A stretch of DNA of 64,000 nucleotides from Selenomonas ruminantium subsp. lactilytica TAM6421 (GCF_000284095.1 NC_017068.1:2232001-2296000), one strand, 5' to 3'; counted from the stretch's first letter, positions 15,843 through 27,976 are shown. A program made the numbers and translations. Notes: a model not told the origin generated them from the sequence alone.

Positions 15843-18800
15843 TTATGCTTCTACCGTATCGGTTTCCGCCGTTTCTTCAACAGCTTCTTCTACCGGTTTC
15901 GGATCGTTATCCACAATCTTGAGGTTGCGGTAACGGCTCATACCCGTACCAGCCGGAATCAGCTTACCGATGATAACATTTTCCTTGAGGCCGATAAGCG
16001 GATCAACCTTGCCCTTGATGGCGGCATCCGTGAGTACACGGGTGGTTTCCTGGAAGGAAGCAGCCGACATGAAGGAATCGGTGGCCAGAGATGCCTTGGT
16101 GATACCGAGGAGGATCGGTTTGGCCACAGCGGGTTCGCCGTTTTCCTCGATAGCCTTGGTGTTGGCCGTCTCGAACTGGTTGATGTCGATGTACTCGCCA
16201 GGCAGGAAGTCCGTGCTGCCGGATTCTTCAATCTTGACCTTATGGAGCATCTGACGAACCATGACTTCGATATGCTTATCGTTGATCTCAACGCCCTGGG
16301 ACTTATACACTTTCTGTACTTCGTATACCAGATAGCGCTGGGTTGCCTGCAGGCCGCAAACCCGAAGGATATCATGCGGATTGATGGAACCTTCCGTGAG
16401 CTTGTCACCCGGCTTCAGATGCATGCCCTGCTTGGCAGCCATACGGGCGCCATAGGGGATTGCATATTCGCGGGCTTCGCCTTCGTCCGGAACAATCGTG
16501 ACCTTGCGCATGCCCTTACCGGAATCTTCCACTTCAGCACGGCCTTCGATCTCAGCGATGATGGCATGGTGCTTCGGCTTACGTGCTTCGAACAATTCTT
16601 CGACACGGGGAAGGCCCTGGGTGATATCGTCACCGGCAACGCCGCCGGAGTGGAACGTACGCATGGTGAGCTGTGTACCCGGTTCACCGATGGACTGAGC
16701 TGCGATGATACCAACTGCTTCACCGATTTCAACCTCTGCCTGATTAGCCAGGTCGCGGCCATAGCACTTGATGCAGACGCCGAACTGGGACTTACAGGTC
16801 AGCACGCTGCGGATGGATACGCGGTCACGTACCTTTTCGATGCGCTTAGCCAGCTCTTCATCCACCGTATCGTTGATGGAAGCAATGCGCTCGCCCGTAG
16901 CCGGGTCATCGATATTTTCAGCCAGCACGCGACCCACGATACGTTCAGCCAGGGATTCGATGATACCATCGCCTTCCTTGATGGCTTCGACTTCAATACC
17001 ACGGACATTGTTGTTGCGCACGCGGATTTCCTTGGCATCAGATGCCAGGATCGTATCGATGAGCTCAGCCGTAAGCTTCGTGCCGGCAGCCACAACTACG
17101 TTGTTTGCAGAATCTACCACATCGCGGGTAATTTCCTTGCCGCTCATTTCGTGAACCATGGAATCCTTAGCCTTGACACGGGCAGCCTCGTCCGGCTCGC
17201 CCAGCGTGATGGCTTCGGTAATCATGGCATTGCTGATAGCAGCTTCGGATGCCAGGGAGGAACCACGGACCATGATCTCGCGGATTTCCTTTTCGCCAAT
17301 GACGGCCAGCTTCTCTTCGTCGAGGATGGTATCCCGGGCAAAGAGGACTTCCTTCGTCTCCGGATCGAAGACATCGGCACCCAGCAGACGGCCCATCAGG
17401 CTGTCATTGAGGATTTCCAGTGCGTCGAAGGTGGACTCGGCCAGTCTTGCACGAGCCTGTACCAGGTTCAGCGTGGAAATATCGCAGTCTTCTTCACGGA
17501 CGATGACATCCTGTGCCACGTCAACCAGACGACGCGTGAGGTAACCGGAGTCAGCCGTACGCAGTGCCGTATCGGCCAGACCTTTACGGGCACCATGGGA
17601 AGAAATAAAGTAATCGGATACGGACAGGCCTTCACGGAAGTTGGCCGTGATCGGCAGGTCGATGATCTTACCGGACGGATCAGCCATGAGACCGCGCATA
17701 CCGGCCAGCTGACGCATCTGCTGTTTGTTACCGCGGGCACCGGAGTCAGCCATCATGAAGATGGGGTTGAAGGCGTCCATGTTGTCCATCATGGCGTCAG
17801 CCACGTCATCGGTGGCCTTGGACCAGAGGTCAACAACCTTGTGGTAACGTTCTTCCTCGGTAATCAGACCGCGGTCATAACGACGCTCAACCTTGTTGAC
17901 GATCTGCTGCGTATCGTTGATGATGGTCTTCTTCTTCGGCGGCACGATAACGTCAGAGATAGCAACGGTCATACCGGCTACGCAGGCGTAGTGATAACCG
18001 AGGTTCTTGACATCATCGATGACATGAGCCGTTTCCGTGGCACCAAAGGCGTTGTAGCACTTGGCAACCAGCTTACCCAGCTCTTTCTTATTCATGAGCA
18101 CGCCCAGGCACCACTGGTCGGACTCTTTATCTTTGTAGTAGTAACGGATTTCCTGCGGCAGGATCTCGTTGAAGATCATGCGGCCCAGGGAGGTCTTGAC
18201 GAGGCCATAACCTTCGATGCGGCACTGGATAGCAGCCTGCAGGTCGAGGTCATGCTGCTGGTAAGCCAGCAGTGCTTCGGCAATACCCGTGAGGACTTTG
18301 CCTTCGCCCTTGGCCCCGGGACGGATATTCGTCAGGTAGTAGGAACCCAGAACCATATCCTGCGACGGAACGATGATAGGCTTACCATCTTTCGGTGCCA
18401 GGATGTGGTTGGCAGCCAGCATCAGGATGCGGGCCTCCGTCTGTGCTTCGGAGGACAGCGGCAGATGGATAGCCATCTGGTCACCGTCGAAGTCAGCGTT
18501 GTATGCCGTACAAGCCAGCGGATGCAGCTTCAGGGCACGGCCTTCGGTGAGTACCGGCTCGAATGCCTGGATACCCAGACGATGCAGCGTCGGGGCACGG
18601 TTCAGGAGAACCGGATGCTCTTTGATAACGCCTTCAAGAACGTCCCAAACCTCAGGTTTAGCACGTTCCACCATGCGTTTGGCGGATTTGATGTTATGCG
18701 CAGAACCGGAAGCAACCAGCTTCTTCATAACGAAGGGCTTGAAGAGCTCCAGCGCCATTTCCTTCGGCAGACCGCACTGATGCAGTTTCAGTTCCGGGCC

Positions 18801-19841
18801 GACAACGATAACGGAACGACCGGAGTAGTCAACGCGCTTACCGAGCAGGTTCTGACGGAAACGGCCCTGCTTACCTTTCAGCATATCGGAAAGGGATTTG
18901 AGTGGGCGGTTGCCCGGGCCCGTAACTGGACGGCCGCGGCGGCCGTTATCGATCAGGGCATCGACAGCTTCCTGCAGCATGCGCTTCTCGTTGCGCACGA
19001 TGATGTCCGGCGCACCGAGATCTAAGAGTCTCTTCAGGCGGTTGTTACGGTTGATCACACGGCGATACAGGTCGTTGAGGTCGGACGTTGCGAAACGGCC
19101 GCCATCGAGCTGTACCATCGGGCGCAGTTCCGGCGGAATGACCGGAACGACATCCATGATCATCCAGGACGGCTTGTTGCCGGATTTGCGGAATGCTTCC
19201 ACAACTTCCAGACGGCGGATAGCACGAATTTTCTTCTGGCCGGAAGCCGTGCGGACTTCCTTGCGCAGAACTTCGCTCATGCGTTCCAGATCAAGCTCGT
19301 CGAGGAGTTCTTTGATGGCTTCGGCACCCATGCCAACACGGAAGGTGTTGCCATATTTTTCCAAAGCATCGTGGTATTCCTTTTCGGAGAGCAGGCTCTT
19401 CTTCGTGAGGTCCGTGTTTTCCCCGGAATCCAGCACGATGTAGTACGCGAAGTACAGAACCTTTTCCAGCGCGCGCGGGCTGATGTCGAGGATCAGGCCC
19501 ATGCGGCTCGGAATGCCCTTGAAATACCAAATATGTGAAACCGGCGCAGCCAGTTCGATATGTCCCATGCGCTCGCGGCGGACTTTTGCGCGAGTTACTT
19601 CGACACCGCAGCGGTCGCAGACAATGCCCTTATAGCGGATACGCTTGTACTTACCGCAATGGCATTCCCAGTCACGGGTCGGGCCAAAGATACGCTCGCA
19701 GAACAGACCATCGCGCTCAGGTTTGAGGGTACGATAGTTGATGGTCTCCGGCTTCTTGACCTCACCGTAGGACCACTCGCGGATTTTGTCCGGAGAGGCC
19801 AGACCGATGCGCATCGAATCAAAATTATTTACATCCAGCAA
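15843..19841 (-). CDS. rpoC: RNA polymerase subunit beta'
   Basis: A full-length 1332-residue beta' subunit. Zinc-binding cysteines of the N-terminal finger are C60, C62, C75 and C78. The catalytic magnesium motif NADFDGD is at 448-454. The trigger-loop and C-terminal zinc cysteines occur in the segment containing [17 protein letters not shown]. The end is acidic. It starts 18 bases after rpoB and is followed at once by a terminator, so rpsL, rpsG and fusA, which follow rpoC in many Firmicutes, are not here. Confidence 0.98.
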   Translation of the reverse strand: MLDVNNFDSMRIGLASPDKIREWSYGEVKKPETINYRTLKPERDGLFCERIFGPTRDWECHCGKYKRIRYKGIVCDRCGVEVTRAKVRRERMGHIELAAPVSHIWYFKGIPSRMGLILDISPRALEKVLYFAYYIVLDSGENTDLTKKSLLSEKEYHDALEKYGNTFRVGMGAEAIKELLDELDLERMSEVLRKEVRTASGQKKIRAIRRLEVVEAFRKSGNKPSWMIMDVVPVIPPELRPMVQLDGGRFATSDLNDLYRRVINRNNRLKRLLDLGAPDIIVRNEKRMLQEAVDALIDNGRRGRPVTGPGNRPLKSLSDMLKGKQGRFRQNLLGKRVDYSGRSVIVVGPELKLHQCGLPKEMALELFKPFVMKKLVASGSAHNIKSAKRMVERAKPEVWDVLEGVIKEHPVLLNRAPTLHRLGIQAFEPVLTEGRALKLHPLACTAYNADFDGDQMAIHLPLSSEAQTEARILMLAANHILAPKDGKPIIVPSQDMVLGSYYLTNIRPGAKGEGKVLTGIAEALLAYQQHDLDLQAAIQCRIEGYGLVKTSLGRMIFNEILPQEIRYYYKDKESDQWCLGVLMNKKELGKLVAKCYNAFGATETAHVIDDVKNLGYHYACVAGMTVAISDVIVPPKKKTIINDTQQIVNKVERRYDRGLITEEERYHKVVDLWSKATDDVADAMMDNMDAFNPIFMMADSGARGNKQQMRQLAGMRGLMADPSGKIIDLPITANFREGLSVSDYFISSHGARKGLADTALRTADSGYLTRRLVDVAQDVIVREEDCDISTLNLVQARARLAESTFDALEILNDSLMGRLLGADVFDPETKEVLFARDTILDEEKLAVIGEKEIREIMVRGSSLASEAAISNAMITEAITLGEPDEAARVKAKDSMVHEMSGKEITRDVVDSANNVVVAAGTKLTAELIDTILASDAKEIRVRNNNVRGIEVEAIKEGDGIIESLAERIVGRVLAENIDDPATGERIASINDTVDEELAKRIEKVRDRVSIRSVLTCKSQFGVCIKCYGRDLANQAEVEIGEAVGIIAAQSIGEPGTQLTMRTFHSGGVAGDDITQGLPRVEELFEARKPKHHAIIAEIEGRAEVEDSGKGMRKVTIVPDEGEAREYAIPYGARMAAKQGMHLKPGDKLTEGSINPHDILRVCGLQATQRYLVYEVQKVYKSQGVEINDKHIEVMVRQMLHKVKIEESGSTDFLPGEYIDINQFETANTKAIEENGEPAVAKPILLGITKASLATDSFMSAASFQETTRVLTDAAIKGKVDPLIGLKENVIIGKLIPAGTGMSRYRNLKIVDNDPKPVEEAVEETAETDTVEA

Positions 19842-19859
19842 AGAGATGACACTCCCTTC

Positions 19860-22800
19860 TTATTCCTCACCATTATCCGCATCTTCTGCACCCGGCTCTA
19901 CGATAGAACCAAGGCTGCCGATATCGGCAATGATGTCGTCCGGCTTCTCATCATCAGAGGGTGCCCCTTCATCATAGGAGTCCTCTGCTTTCGGTGCAGC
20001 TGCACCTTCCTGGCTGGGATCTACGCCCGCCACATCAAAGTCAAGTTTCTTGGCCGTCTCGTTGATATCTTCATCATCCTCATCCTGCAAGGAGATTTCC
20101 TTGGCATCTTCGTTGAGGACCTTGATATCCAGACCAATGGACTGCAGTTCCTTAATAAGTACCTTGAAGGATTCAGGCACACCCGGTTCGGGGATGTTCT
20201 CACCCTTGACGATGGCTTCGTACGCTTTGACACGGCCGACCACATCATCGGACTTGACCGTCAGGATTTCCTGCAGGGTATAAGCAGCGCCGTATGCTTC
20301 CAGCGCCCAAACTTCCATTTCGCCGAAACGCTGACCGCCGAACTGAGCTTTACCACCCAGCGGCTGCTGCGTAACGAGGGAGTACGGGCCGGTAGAACGG
20401 GCATGAATCTTATCGGCAACCAGATGATGCAGCTTGAGGAAGTACGTGCAGCCAACGGTTACGCGGTTTTCGAACGGTTCACCGGTACGACCATCGTAGA
20501 GCACCGTCTTGGCATCGTCAGCCAGACCGGCAGCGCGGATGGTACCGAATACAGCTTCGTCGCTCGCACCGTCGAAGACTGGCGTTGCAATGTGCAGACC
20601 AGCCACATCCGGAATTGGCATGCCATTCTTGTCAAAGTCATAACCTGCTTCACGCAGACGGGCTTCCACGGTGGGATCGCCATCCTTGATCTGCTGGCCC
20701 AGTACCTTGACGGCCATACCCAGATGCGCTTCGAGAATCTGACCGATGTTCATTCGGGACGGCACGCCCAACGGGTTCAGCACGATATCAACCGGCGTAC
20801 CATCGGGCAGGAACGGCATATCTTCCTGACGCATGATGCGGGAAACGACACCCTTGTTACCATGACGACCTGCCATCTTATCGCCGACGCTGATCTTACG
20901 CTTCTGAGCGATGTAGACGCGCACGAGGCGATTTACGCCAGGCGGCAGTTCGTCGTTGTTGTCGCGGCAGAAGATCTTGACATCCACAATCTTGCCCTGT
21001 TCACCATGCGGCACACGCAGGGAAGTATCACGGACTTCGCGGGCCTTCTCACCGAAGATGGCGCGCAGCAGGCGTTCTTCAGCGGTCAGTTCCGTCTCGC
21101 CCTTCGGCGTTACTTTACCAACAAGGATATCGCCAGGACGCACGTCAGCACCAATGCGGATGATACCTTCATCATCGAGGTCTTTGAGTGCTTCTTCGGC
21201 AACATTGGGGATATCACGGGTGATTTCCTCAGGGCCGAGTTTCGTATCACGGGCATCGCATTCGTATTCTTCGATATGGATGGACGTGTAGAGGTCACGT
21301 TTTACGAGGTTTTCAGACAGCAGTACGGCGTCCTCGTAGTTGTAACCTTCCCAAGGCATGTAGGCAACAACGATGTTGTAACCCAGTGCCAGTTCGCCAT
21401 GGTCCGTAGCCGGGCCGTCAGCGATGGGCTGTTTTTCCACCACTTCATCGCCCTTGTAGACGATAGGAATCTGGTTGATGCAGGTTCCCTGGTTGGAACG
21501 GATGAATTTCTGTAATTTATAATGGTCAAGCTCGCCATTCTTCGTGCGGACATCGATGTAATCAGCCGTTACATTCTCAACCACACCGGCACGTTTGGCC
21601 AGGATCATGACGCCGGAGTCGCAGGCTGCCTTGTATTCCATACCGGTACCAACGAGCGGTGCCTGCGTACGGAGCAGAGGTACAGCCTGACGCTGCATGT
21701 TCGCACCCATCAGGGCACGGTTCGCATCGTCGTTTTCGAGGAATGGGATCATCGCCGTAGCGATGGAGAACACCTGACGCGGGCTCACGTCCATGTAGTC
21801 AACGGTTTCACGGGCATGCAGACCAGTTTCCTCGTTGTAACGAGCCGTTACACGGGGATTCACGAACCATTCGTTTTCGTCCAGCGGTTCGTTGGCCTGT
21901 GCGATTACAAGCTCATCCTCTTCATCAGCGGTGAGGTAACGCACTTCGTCCGTTACGCGCTGGGTTTCCTTGTCCACACGGCGGTACGGCGTTTCCATGA
22001 AGCCGAACTGGTTCACGCGGGCATAGGTTGCCAGCGAACCGATCAGACCGATGTTCGGGCCTTCAGGAGACTCTACCGGGCACATACGGCCGTAATGGGA
22101 GTTATGTACGTCGCGGACTTCGAAGCCTGCGCGTTCACGGGACAGACCGCCCGGGCCCAGGGCCGACAGACGACGCTTATGGGTAAGTTCGGACAGCGGG
22201 TTGTGCTGGTCCATGAACTGGGACAGCTGGGAGGAACCAAAGAATTCCTTGATGGCTGCCACCACCGGACGGATGTTGATCAGAGCCTGCGGCGTGATGA
22301 CATCCACGTCCTGGATGGTCATGCGCTCACGTACCACACGTTCCATACGAGACAGACCGATGCGGAACTGATTCTGCAGCAGTTCGCCTACCGCACGTAC
22401 GCGGCGGTTGCCCAGATGGTCGATATCATCCGTGCTGCCCACACCATCCATGAGGTTCAGCAGATAGTTGATGGAAGCGATGATATCATTCTTCGTGATG
22501 GTACGGTCATGGATGTCCAGCGTCGGCGAGCACAGGAGTTTCATGCGGCTGCCATCCTTCTTCAGGAGGTACAGCTGTACGATATTGCCTTCGCCGAAAA
22601 TCTGGCGTTCACGTTCCACGTCAACTGCATCCAGCATGTCTTCCGTAACCACTTCATTGGCCGGAACGACGATTTCGCCGGTTTCCATGTCCACGATTGG
22701 TTCAGCCAGGACCTTGCCCAGGATGCGGCGCTTCCATCCCAGCTTCTTGGTGAGTTTGTAGCGACCTACCGTAGCCAGGTCATAGCGCTTCGGATCGAAG

Positions 22801-23588
22801 AACAGGGAATCCAGCAGCTGCTGAGCATTGTCTTCGTTGGCGGGTTCACCCGGACGCAGACGGCGGTAAATCTCGATGACAGCCTTGCCCTGAGACTTCA
22901 CGTCCTCGCCATCGCGTTCCAGCGTGTTCATGATGCGGGGATCTTCGCCAAAGAGGTCGATGATCTCTTCATCAGTAGCAAAACCAAGGGCGCGAATGAA
23001 GTACGTCACCGGCATCTTACGGGTACGGTCGATGCGGACGGAAACCACGTCATTGGTATCCGTTTCGAGTTCGATCCATGCACCACGGTTCGGAATGACC
23101 GTTGCATTATAAAGATGCTTACCAGTCGGATCGATTTCTTCTCCATAATATGCACCTGGAGAACGAACCAACTGGCTGACGATAACACGCTCTGCACCGT
23201 TGATGATAAACGTACCGGTATCCGTCATAAGCGGGAAATCGCCCATGAACACTTCCTGCTCTTTAATTTCGCCTGTCTCACGGTTGATAAGACGGACATT
23301 TACGCGGATTGGAGCAGCCAGCGTGACGTCACGCTCTTTGCACTCGTCGAGCTCATACTTCGGCTCGCCCAGCGAGAAGCTCTCAAAGGACAGCACGAGA
23401 TTACCCGAGAAGTCCTGAATCGGCGAAATGTCATTAAAGATGTCCTGCAAACCTTCATCAAGGAACCACTGGTAGCTGTTCCGCTGGATATCCAGCAGAT
23501 GCGGCATCTCCATGACTTCCTTGATTTTAGCATAGCTATACCTGGTTCTTTTGCCTACCGGCACAGGATTAAATAACAAATCCTTCAC
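19860..23588 (-). CDS. rpoB: RNA polymerase subunit beta
   Basis: A 1242-residue beta subunit. The rifampicin-binding region reads [16 protein letters not shown] then [13 protein letters not shown], with the usual sensitive-type residues (D, H and S at the key positions). The C-terminus has an acidic tail. The start is taken as the GTG at 23588, with purines AAGGG directly ahead; a nearby downstream TTG is a less likely alternative, so the N-terminus is uncertain by a few residues. The leader holds two promoters and a terminator-like hairpin. No rplJ or rplL precedes it. Confidence 0.97.
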   Translation of the reverse strand: MKDLLFNPVPVGKRTRYSYAKIKEVMEMPHLLDIQRNSYQWFLDEGLQDIFNDISPIQDFSGNLVLSFESFSLGEPKYELDECKERDVTLAAPIRVNVRLINRETGEIKEQEVFMGDFPLMTDTGTFIINGAERVIVSQLVRSPGAYYGEEIDPTGKHLYNATVIPNRGAWIELETDTNDVVSVRIDRTRKMPVTYFIRALGFATDEEIIDLFGEDPRIMNTLERDGEDVKSQGKAVIEIYRRLRPGEPANEDNAQQLLDSLFFDPKRYDLATVGRYKLTKKLGWKRRILGKVLAEPIVDMETGEIVVPANEVVTEDMLDAVDVERERQIFGEGNIVQLYLLKKDGSRMKLLCSPTLDIHDRTITKNDIIASINYLLNLMDGVGSTDDIDHLGNRRVRAVGELLQNQFRIGLSRMERVVRERMTIQDVDVITPQALINIRPVVAAIKEFFGSSQLSQFMDQHNPLSELTHKRRLSALGPGGLSRERAGFEVRDVHNSHYGRMCPVESPEGPNIGLIGSLATYARVNQFGFMETPYRRVDKETQRVTDEVRYLTADEEDELVIAQANEPLDENEWFVNPRVTARYNEETGLHARETVDYMDVSPRQVFSIATAMIPFLENDDANRALMGANMQRQAVPLLRTQAPLVGTGMEYKAACDSGVMILAKRAGVVENVTADYIDVRTKNGELDHYKLQKFIRSNQGTCINQIPIVYKGDEVVEKQPIADGPATDHGELALGYNIVVAYMPWEGYNYEDAVLLSENLVKRDLYTSIHIEEYECDARDTKLGPEEITRDIPNVAEEALKDLDDEGIIRIGADVRPGDILVGKVTPKGETELTAEERLLRAIFGEKAREVRDTSLRVPHGEQGKIVDVKIFCRDNNDELPPGVNRLVRVYIAQKRKISVGDKMAGRHGNKGVVSRIMRQEDMPFLPDGTPVDIVLNPLGVPSRMNIGQILEAHLGMAVKVLGQQIKDGDPTVEARLREAGYDFDKNGMPIPDVAGLHIATPVFDGASDEAVFGTIRAAGLADDAKTVLYDGRTGEPFENRVTVGCTYFLKLHHLVADKIHARSTGPYSLVTQQPLGGKAQFGGQRFGEMEVWALEAYGAAYTLQEILTVKSDDVVGRVKAYEAIVKGENIPEPGVPESFKVLIKELQSIGLDIKVLNEDAKEISLQDEDDEDINETAKKLDFDVAGVDPSQEGAAAPKAEDSYDEGAPSDDEKPDDIIADIGSLGSIVEPGAEDADNGEE

Positions 23589-23607
23589 CCCTTAGCCTGA
23601 TTTTACT

Positions 23608-23636
23608 AGAATATTATTTCCTGAAATGAAGGGCAA
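23608..23636 (-). promoter_or_regulatory. Possible proximal rpoB promoter
   Basis: Minus strand: TTGCCC (23631-23636), a 17-base spacer and TATTCT (23608-23613). Weaker than the upstream promoter at 23767-23795. Confidence 0.4.
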
Positions 23637-23671
23637 TAGCGCACGCCTAAAAAGACGGAATGGATGAACAA

Positions 23672-23708
23672 GAAAAAAAACAAGGTCTAACCAAAATTTT
23701 ACACCTTG
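23672..23708 (-). terminator. Attenuator-like hairpin in the rpoBC leader
   Basis: Six-base stem CAAGGT/ACCTTG (23681-23686 with 23703-23708) followed by nine Ts in the minus direction. It lies about 60 bases after the strong promoter at 23767-23795 and 84 bases before rpoB. It may be a true attenuator or only the end of the upstream transcript. Confidence 0.6.
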
Positions 23709-23766
23709 CTTCCAGTTCCTTTCCGCTTGCGCACACTAATCCCTATTCAATTTCCTGTAGTTTTTA

Positions 23767-23795
23767 AGTTTAGCACCTATTTATAGTTCTGTCAA
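23767..23795 (-). promoter_or_regulatory. Main rpoBC promoter
   Basis: Minus strand: consensus -35 TTGACA (23790-23795), a 17-base spacer and -10 TAAACT (23767-23772). The predicted leader is about 170 bases. Confidence 0.7.
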
Positions 23796-23840
23796 TAGAC
23801 AGTCCCCTGTAAAAATAAATCTTTTTTCTTACGTATATTT

Positions 23841-24494
23841 TTATTTCCGCTTGCGCCAGTTAGGCCGGGGGTGGAACAGATGCCAGCCAAAGAACAGCGC
23901 ACTGAAGCGCAGGCTGATGACCAACACAAAACAGATCCAGGCCATGGCGACCACATCCACATGATTCTGCAGGGAGCAGGCGACGATGGCCCCGAACAGG
24001 GCGGCCGTAGCGTAGATATCCTTGTAGAGCACCGATGGCATGCGATGGGCCATCAGATCCCGCAGGATACCGCCGCCCACCGCCGTGATCACCCCCAGCA
24101 GCACCGGCAATACATAGGGATTGCCCGCATCCCGAGAAAGCCCGGTGAGCATCCCTGTGATGGTAAAGGATGCCAGCCCCACAGTATCAAACATATTATA
24201 TAGGAAAAGCATGATGTATTTGTTCGGCGCGGAAAAAGGCCAAAAGCTATAGGCCAGGGAAACCAGCAGGGCTATGATGATCGAGAGCATGAAATCCGTC
24301 ACATTGCGCAAGGCCATGGGCGGCGTGATGCCGGCCAGCACGTCGCGCACCATGCCGCCCCCCACAGCCGTAAGGGCCGCCAGCACGATAATGCCGAAGA
24401 TATCCATGCGCCGGTTGATGGCCACCATAGCGCCTGACACGGCAAAGGCAATGGTTCCCATAATATCAAAAATCACCCAGGTCAAACTATCCAT
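23841..24494 (-). CDS. TRIC-type cation channel family protein
   Basis: A 217-residue membrane protein of the UPF0126 (YadS) family, the prokaryotic TRIC channels that conduct potassium. The domain is duplicated. Each half carries a glycine motif, AVGGGMVRDV (first half) and AVGGGILRDL (second half). Seven hydrophobic helices are expected. The basic C-terminus ends NWRKRK. The ATG at 24494 is favoured, although it overlaps the end of the ketopantoate reductase gene by eight bases and its ribosome site is 14 bases away; an ATG at 24524 lacks a site. The overlap indicates translational coupling. Confidence 0.85.
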   Translation of the reverse strand: MDSLTWVIFDIMGTIAFAVSGAMVAINRRMDIFGIIVLAALTAVGGGMVRDVLAGITPPMALRNVTDFMLSIIIALLVSLAYSFWPFSAPNKYIMLFLYNMFDTVGLASFTITGMLTGLSRDAGNPYVLPVLLGVITAVGGGILRDLMAHRMPSVLYKDIYATAALFGAIVACSLQNHVDVVAMAWICFVLVISLRFSALFFGWHLFHPRPNWRKRK

Positions 24495-25419
24495 GCAGCT
24501 GCAGATTTTCCTTTCCCCAATCATTTATTTTCTGATACAAGGGCACCGGTACATGATACGTTTCGCCCAGCTCCACCACACGGGTTACGAGCCCGGCAAA
24601 TTCCGACTGCCGCCCCCGCAGGATATCCCGCTGCATGGACGTGGTGGAACCCGGTTTCAGGGCATCCATGATTTTCAGCCCCGTCTCCACCAGATCTTTC
24701 TCAAACTCAATGCCCATGGCCTTGCCCAAGGCCACGACTTCCTTGATCAGCCCGGTAAACATCTCCCGCTCCGGGCCATTTTGCTGCAACTTTTCACTGG
24801 TGACGTTGAAATAAGCACCAGCCGCCCCGGCAGGCGATACATAAGCAAACTTCTGCAGGGCATCCCGGACGATATTGTCGCTGAAATGGCCACGGATCTC
24901 TGCTGCCTGCAGGACTTTTTCCAAGTCTCGCGCCATCGTCAACAGATCCTGACGCTGACCGGGGCGATACCCATAGATCACCCGCAGCATCTTGTCCGAC
25001 TGATAGATCACGCCGGGAGCTTCAATCTCACCCATCACATAGATGCAGCCATCCAGGCAGGTAAGCTCCGGCAATTGCTCCTGCATGACACCGCCGGTAC
25101 CGAAGACATTCAGCACCGGAATAATCAACGTGCCCTTCCCCATCTTCTCCCGGACAAAAGAGATGGCATCAGCGAGATTATAATACTTCACGCACACGAA
25201 ACAAACGTCAGGTACATCCTCATACTCTGCCGCCGTGCAGACCTGCAAATTGCGAATAATCTCCGTCCCCCGATGATTGGTATGCAAGGTCAGTCCGTTC
25301 TCCCGGATTGCCGCCAGATGTTTTCCCCGGGCAATCAAGGTCACATCATGCCCTGCCAGGGAAAGATACGCCGCCAACACACCACCGGTGCCGCCGGCAC
25401 CAAAGATACAGAATTTCAT
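24487..25419 (-). CDS. panE: Ketopantoate reductase family protein
   Basis: A 310-residue NADP-dependent reductase of the ketopantoate reductase (ApbA/PanE) family, which makes pantoate for coenzyme A. It opens with the Rossmann motif KFCIFGAGGTGGVLAAY. It then shows the CVKYYNLADA segment with the conserved lysine, and a C-terminal helical domain with SMQRDILRGRQSEF, where the family has its conserved S-M-x-x-D pattern. The ATG at 25419 has GGGGG eight bases upstream, excluding an earlier in-frame start. Family members with other 2-oxoacid substrates exist, so the panE symbol is likely rather than certain. It is followed by the overlapping TRIC gene. Confidence 0.8.
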   Translation of the reverse strand: MKFCIFGAGGTGGVLAAYLSLAGHDVTLIARGKHLAAIRENGLTLHTNHRGTEIIRNLQVCTAAEYEDVPDVCFVCVKYYNLADAISFVREKMGKGTLIIPVLNVFGTGGVMQEQLPELTCLDGCIYVMGEIEAPGVIYQSDKMLRVIYGYRPGQRQDLLTMARDLEKVLQAAEIRGHFSDNIVRDALQKFAYVSPAGAAGAYFNVTSEKLQQNGPEREMFTGLIKEVVALGKAMGIEFEKDLVETGLKIMDALKPGSTTSMQRDILRGRQSEFAGLVTRVVELGETYHVPVPLYQKINDWGKENLQLHG

Positions 25420-25509
25420 AAGTTCAGCCCCCTTTTTCTTTAAGCTAAAACTATTGTATAAAAGGTGCACGGACATGTCAATTTATCCGCGCACCTTTCA
25501 TGCTATCAT

Positions 25510-26628
25510 TTACTTTTCTGCTACAGTCCTGACAATCTCCAGAGCCCATCTGGCGGAATCATACAGATCTTTTTCTTCAATGTATTCTTCCTTGGTATGA
25601 GCATTTTCCATGCCCACAGAGAGCACCACCGTCGGCACACCATAGGTATTGAAATGGTTGGCATCGGAACCGCCGCCAGACTCTTCGAGGTTCACGGGCA
25701 GGCCGAGTTTTTCCGCCGCCCGAATGGCCGTCTGGATGGCTGGCGAATCCTTTTCCAGCAGATACGGGCCATAATCGGGGCTGACCTCTGCCGTGATATG
25801 GCAATTGGTTTTCGCCGCGCCATTTACGAAATGGTCGCAGATTTCCTGCGTGATCTTGTCAAGCTTTGCCTTATCACGGCTGCGGCTTTCGTAGAATACA
25901 TCGCAGCTTTCGGCCACCACATTGGTCGCCGAGCCCCCCACGATCCTGCCCAGATTGCAGGTGGTTTCCTCGTCGATGCGGCCCTGGGGCGCGTCCGCAA
26001 TCAGCAGGCCTGCTGCACAGATGGCATTGATTCCCGCTTCGGGATTCACCCCGGCATGGCTGGCCTTGCCCTCGATATGGATTTTGATCTGATTCTTGCC
26101 CGGCGCCATAAAGGTCATATTGCCGGGATGGTTATGGGTATCCAGCGTAAAGCCGAAATCCGCATGCAGAAGGCTCGTATCGAGGTTCTGGGAGCCATGG
26201 ACACCATTTTCTTCCGCTACCGTGAACACGACCTGCAATGGGCCATGGGGAATATCCTTTTCCTTGAGCTGGCGCAGGGTTTCCAGTATCGCCACGACAC
26301 CAGCCTTATCGTCGCCGCCTAAGATGGTGGTGCCATCGGAACGGATGATACCGTCCTTGATCACAGGCTTGACACCACCGCAGGGTTCCACGCAGTCCAT
26401 ATGGGCCGTAAGCATTACCGTGGGCGCCTCGATGGTACCGGGGAAATCCGCCACAAGGTTGCCCGTATTGCCGCCAATCTTTGCACCGGCATCATCTTCC
26501 TTGACCACACCGCCTAAATCCGTCAGGCGTTTGATCAGCAGATCTGCCACCTCCCGTTCATCATGGGTGGAGCAGCGGATCTGCACCAGTTCCAAGAATT
26601 CTTCCAGCACGCGCTGTTCATCAATCAT
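25510..26628 (-). CDS. M20 family metallopeptidase, PepT-like
   Basis: A 372-residue zinc aminopeptidase or dipeptidase of family M20, closest in pattern to peptidase T-like proteins. Metal ligands and catalytic residues are visible in TAHMDCVEP (H76, D78), ILGGDDKAG (D106) and VAEENGVHG (E139 acting as base, E140 binding zinc). A dimerisation domain occupies about 180-290. GGGSDANHFNTYGVPTV carries the final ligands. It starts 31 bases after the DcuC gene, so the two may be co-transcribed. The ATG at 26628 follows GAAGAGGG. Confidence 0.87.
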   Translation of the reverse strand: MIDEQRVLEEFLELVQIRCSTHDEREVADLLIKRLTDLGGVVKEDDAGAKIGGNTGNLVADFPGTIEAPTVMLTAHMDCVEPCGGVKPVIKDGIIRSDGTTILGGDDKAGVVAILETLRQLKEKDIPHGPLQVVFTVAEENGVHGSQNLDTSLLHADFGFTLDTHNHPGNMTFMAPGKNQIKIHIEGKASHAGVNPEAGINAICAAGLLIADAPQGRIDEETTCNLGRIVGGSATNVVAESCDVFYESRSRDKAKLDKITQEICDHFVNGAAKTNCHITAEVSPDYGPYLLEKDSPAIQTAIRAAEKLGLPVNLEESGGGSDANHFNTYGVPTVVLSVGMENAHTKEEYIEEKDLYDSARWALEIVRTVAEK

Positions 26629-26659
26629 GAGTATACCCTCTTCCGTTTCGTTCAAAAAA

Positions 26660-27934
26660 TTACAGGAACAGCATCAGCACCAAAGCCGCCGCCAGACAAG
26701 GCAGGGCATTGCGCTTGGAAATCTCCATGGGGTTGACCTTGGCCAGGCCTGCGCAGATGATGGCTGCACCGGCCACCGGGGACATGGAACGCCCCATGGC
26801 ACCGGCAATCTGCGCCAGTGAACCCAGATCCATGATGCTCATGCCGAAGCTTTCCGCAAAGGGCGTCACGGCACCATTGAAGGCAAAGGCGGCAGCATCA
26901 CCGGAACCGGAAATCACGGCAATCAGGAAAGGACCGAAGGTACCGGCAGCCGCAGCGGCGGACTGGGAACCCTTCATGACTTCCGTCAGCGCGCCCGTCA
27001 GTCCCACAGCTGCCATACCGGTGGTGAATACACTGGCGCAGACAATCAGGCCGATGACATTGGCATAGGCACTGCCCATACCGTCAAAGAAGTTCTTGCA
27101 GACTTCCTGCGCATTGGACCAGGTTGCGAGCAAACCTAAGACCACACCGATGATCATGGACAGGGCTACGCTCATCTCCGGCATGATACCCACCTGCTTG
27201 GAACCGAGAATCAAGAGCACCAGCGGTACCAGCGGCACGATGGCCCGCAGGGGATTTACCTTGAAATCATGCAGGTCATGATGCTGTTCTTCTTCCAGTG
27301 TAGCCAGATAGGCTTCCCGGCGTTCATCTGTCGCCCCTTCCTTCATGACCACGGCATAGACCGTCATCACGGCAATGCAGGCAAAGGAAGCAATCACGGA
27401 AGCCGGCGTTTCATTGATGATGACCGTCATCATATCCGTACCAGCCAGGTCAGCCACAAAGGGATTATGGGCGTTGCCCGGGCTGATGGCACTGCCCCAG
27501 GTACCAGCCAGTACTGTAGCAGCTGCCATAGCCGGATGGACACCGGCGGCAATCAGTGTCGGAATCAGGATACTGCCCACGGCCGCCGAGCAGCCAGCTG
27601 CCGAAGGAATGGCCAGACTGATCCACCAGGTCAGGAAAAAGGACAGCGGCACCAAGACCGTACGACCTTTTTTGAGGACACCGGAAATGGACTGGACCAG
27701 ATGCTGGTCACATTCGGTAAGTTTCATGACATAGGAAAAACCCATGACCGTACAGATTGTGGGAACCAGGGAATTATTGGTCATGGCCTTCATAAAGGCT
27801 TTCATGATATCCCCCGGCAGGCCGCCAATCAGGCACATGATGACACCGGCCAAAAAGAGTACCAGGCGCGCTTCGATCTTCTTGATGATCAGCGCAAAAG
27901 TCAGGATAACAATCAATCCACCAGCGAGTAACAT
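26660..27934 (-). CDS. dcuC: DcuC-type C4-dicarboxylate transporter
   Basis: A 424-residue inner-membrane carrier of the DcuC family, used in anaerobic bacteria for succinate efflux or fumarate/succinate exchange. About eleven hydrophobic segments are visible. Conserved glycine/serine-rich stretches include SAAGCSAAVGSILIPTL and GTWGSAISPGNAHNP in the first half and AVISGSGDAAAFAFNGAV in the second. It starts the dcuC-M20 peptidase pair behind a good promoter. Other members of this family carry different acids, so the substrate is inferred. Confidence 0.82.
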   Translation of the reverse strand: MLLAGGLIVILTFALIIKKIEARLVLFLAGVIMCLIGGLPGDIMKAFMKAMTNNSLVPTICTVMGFSYVMKLTECDQHLVQSISGVLKKGRTVLVPLSFFLTWWISLAIPSAAGCSAAVGSILIPTLIAAGVHPAMAAATVLAGTWGSAISPGNAHNPFVADLAGTDMMTVIINETPASVIASFACIAVMTVYAVVMKEGATDERREAYLATLEEEQHHDLHDFKVNPLRAIVPLVPLVLLILGSKQVGIMPEMSVALSMIIGVVLGLLATWSNAQEVCKNFFDGMGSAYANVIGLIVCASVFTTGMAAVGLTGALTEVMKGSQSAAAAAGTFGPFLIAVISGSGDAAAFAFNGAVTPFAESFGMSIMDLGSLAQIAGAMGRSMSPVAGAAIICAGLAKVNPMEISKRNALPCLAAALVLMLFL

Positions 27935-27976
27935 AATAATACCTCCTGCTCACTGTAAAATATTTATGACACCATA

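Noticed and set aside
15789-19025. A 1078-codon open frame on the plus strand opposite rpoC
   Set aside because: It lies wholly antisense to rpoC, has a histidine/aspartate-rich composition without domains and no ribosome site. It arises from codon bias in the real gene. The same applies to the long frames opposite rpoB (19560-21515 and 21522-23576).
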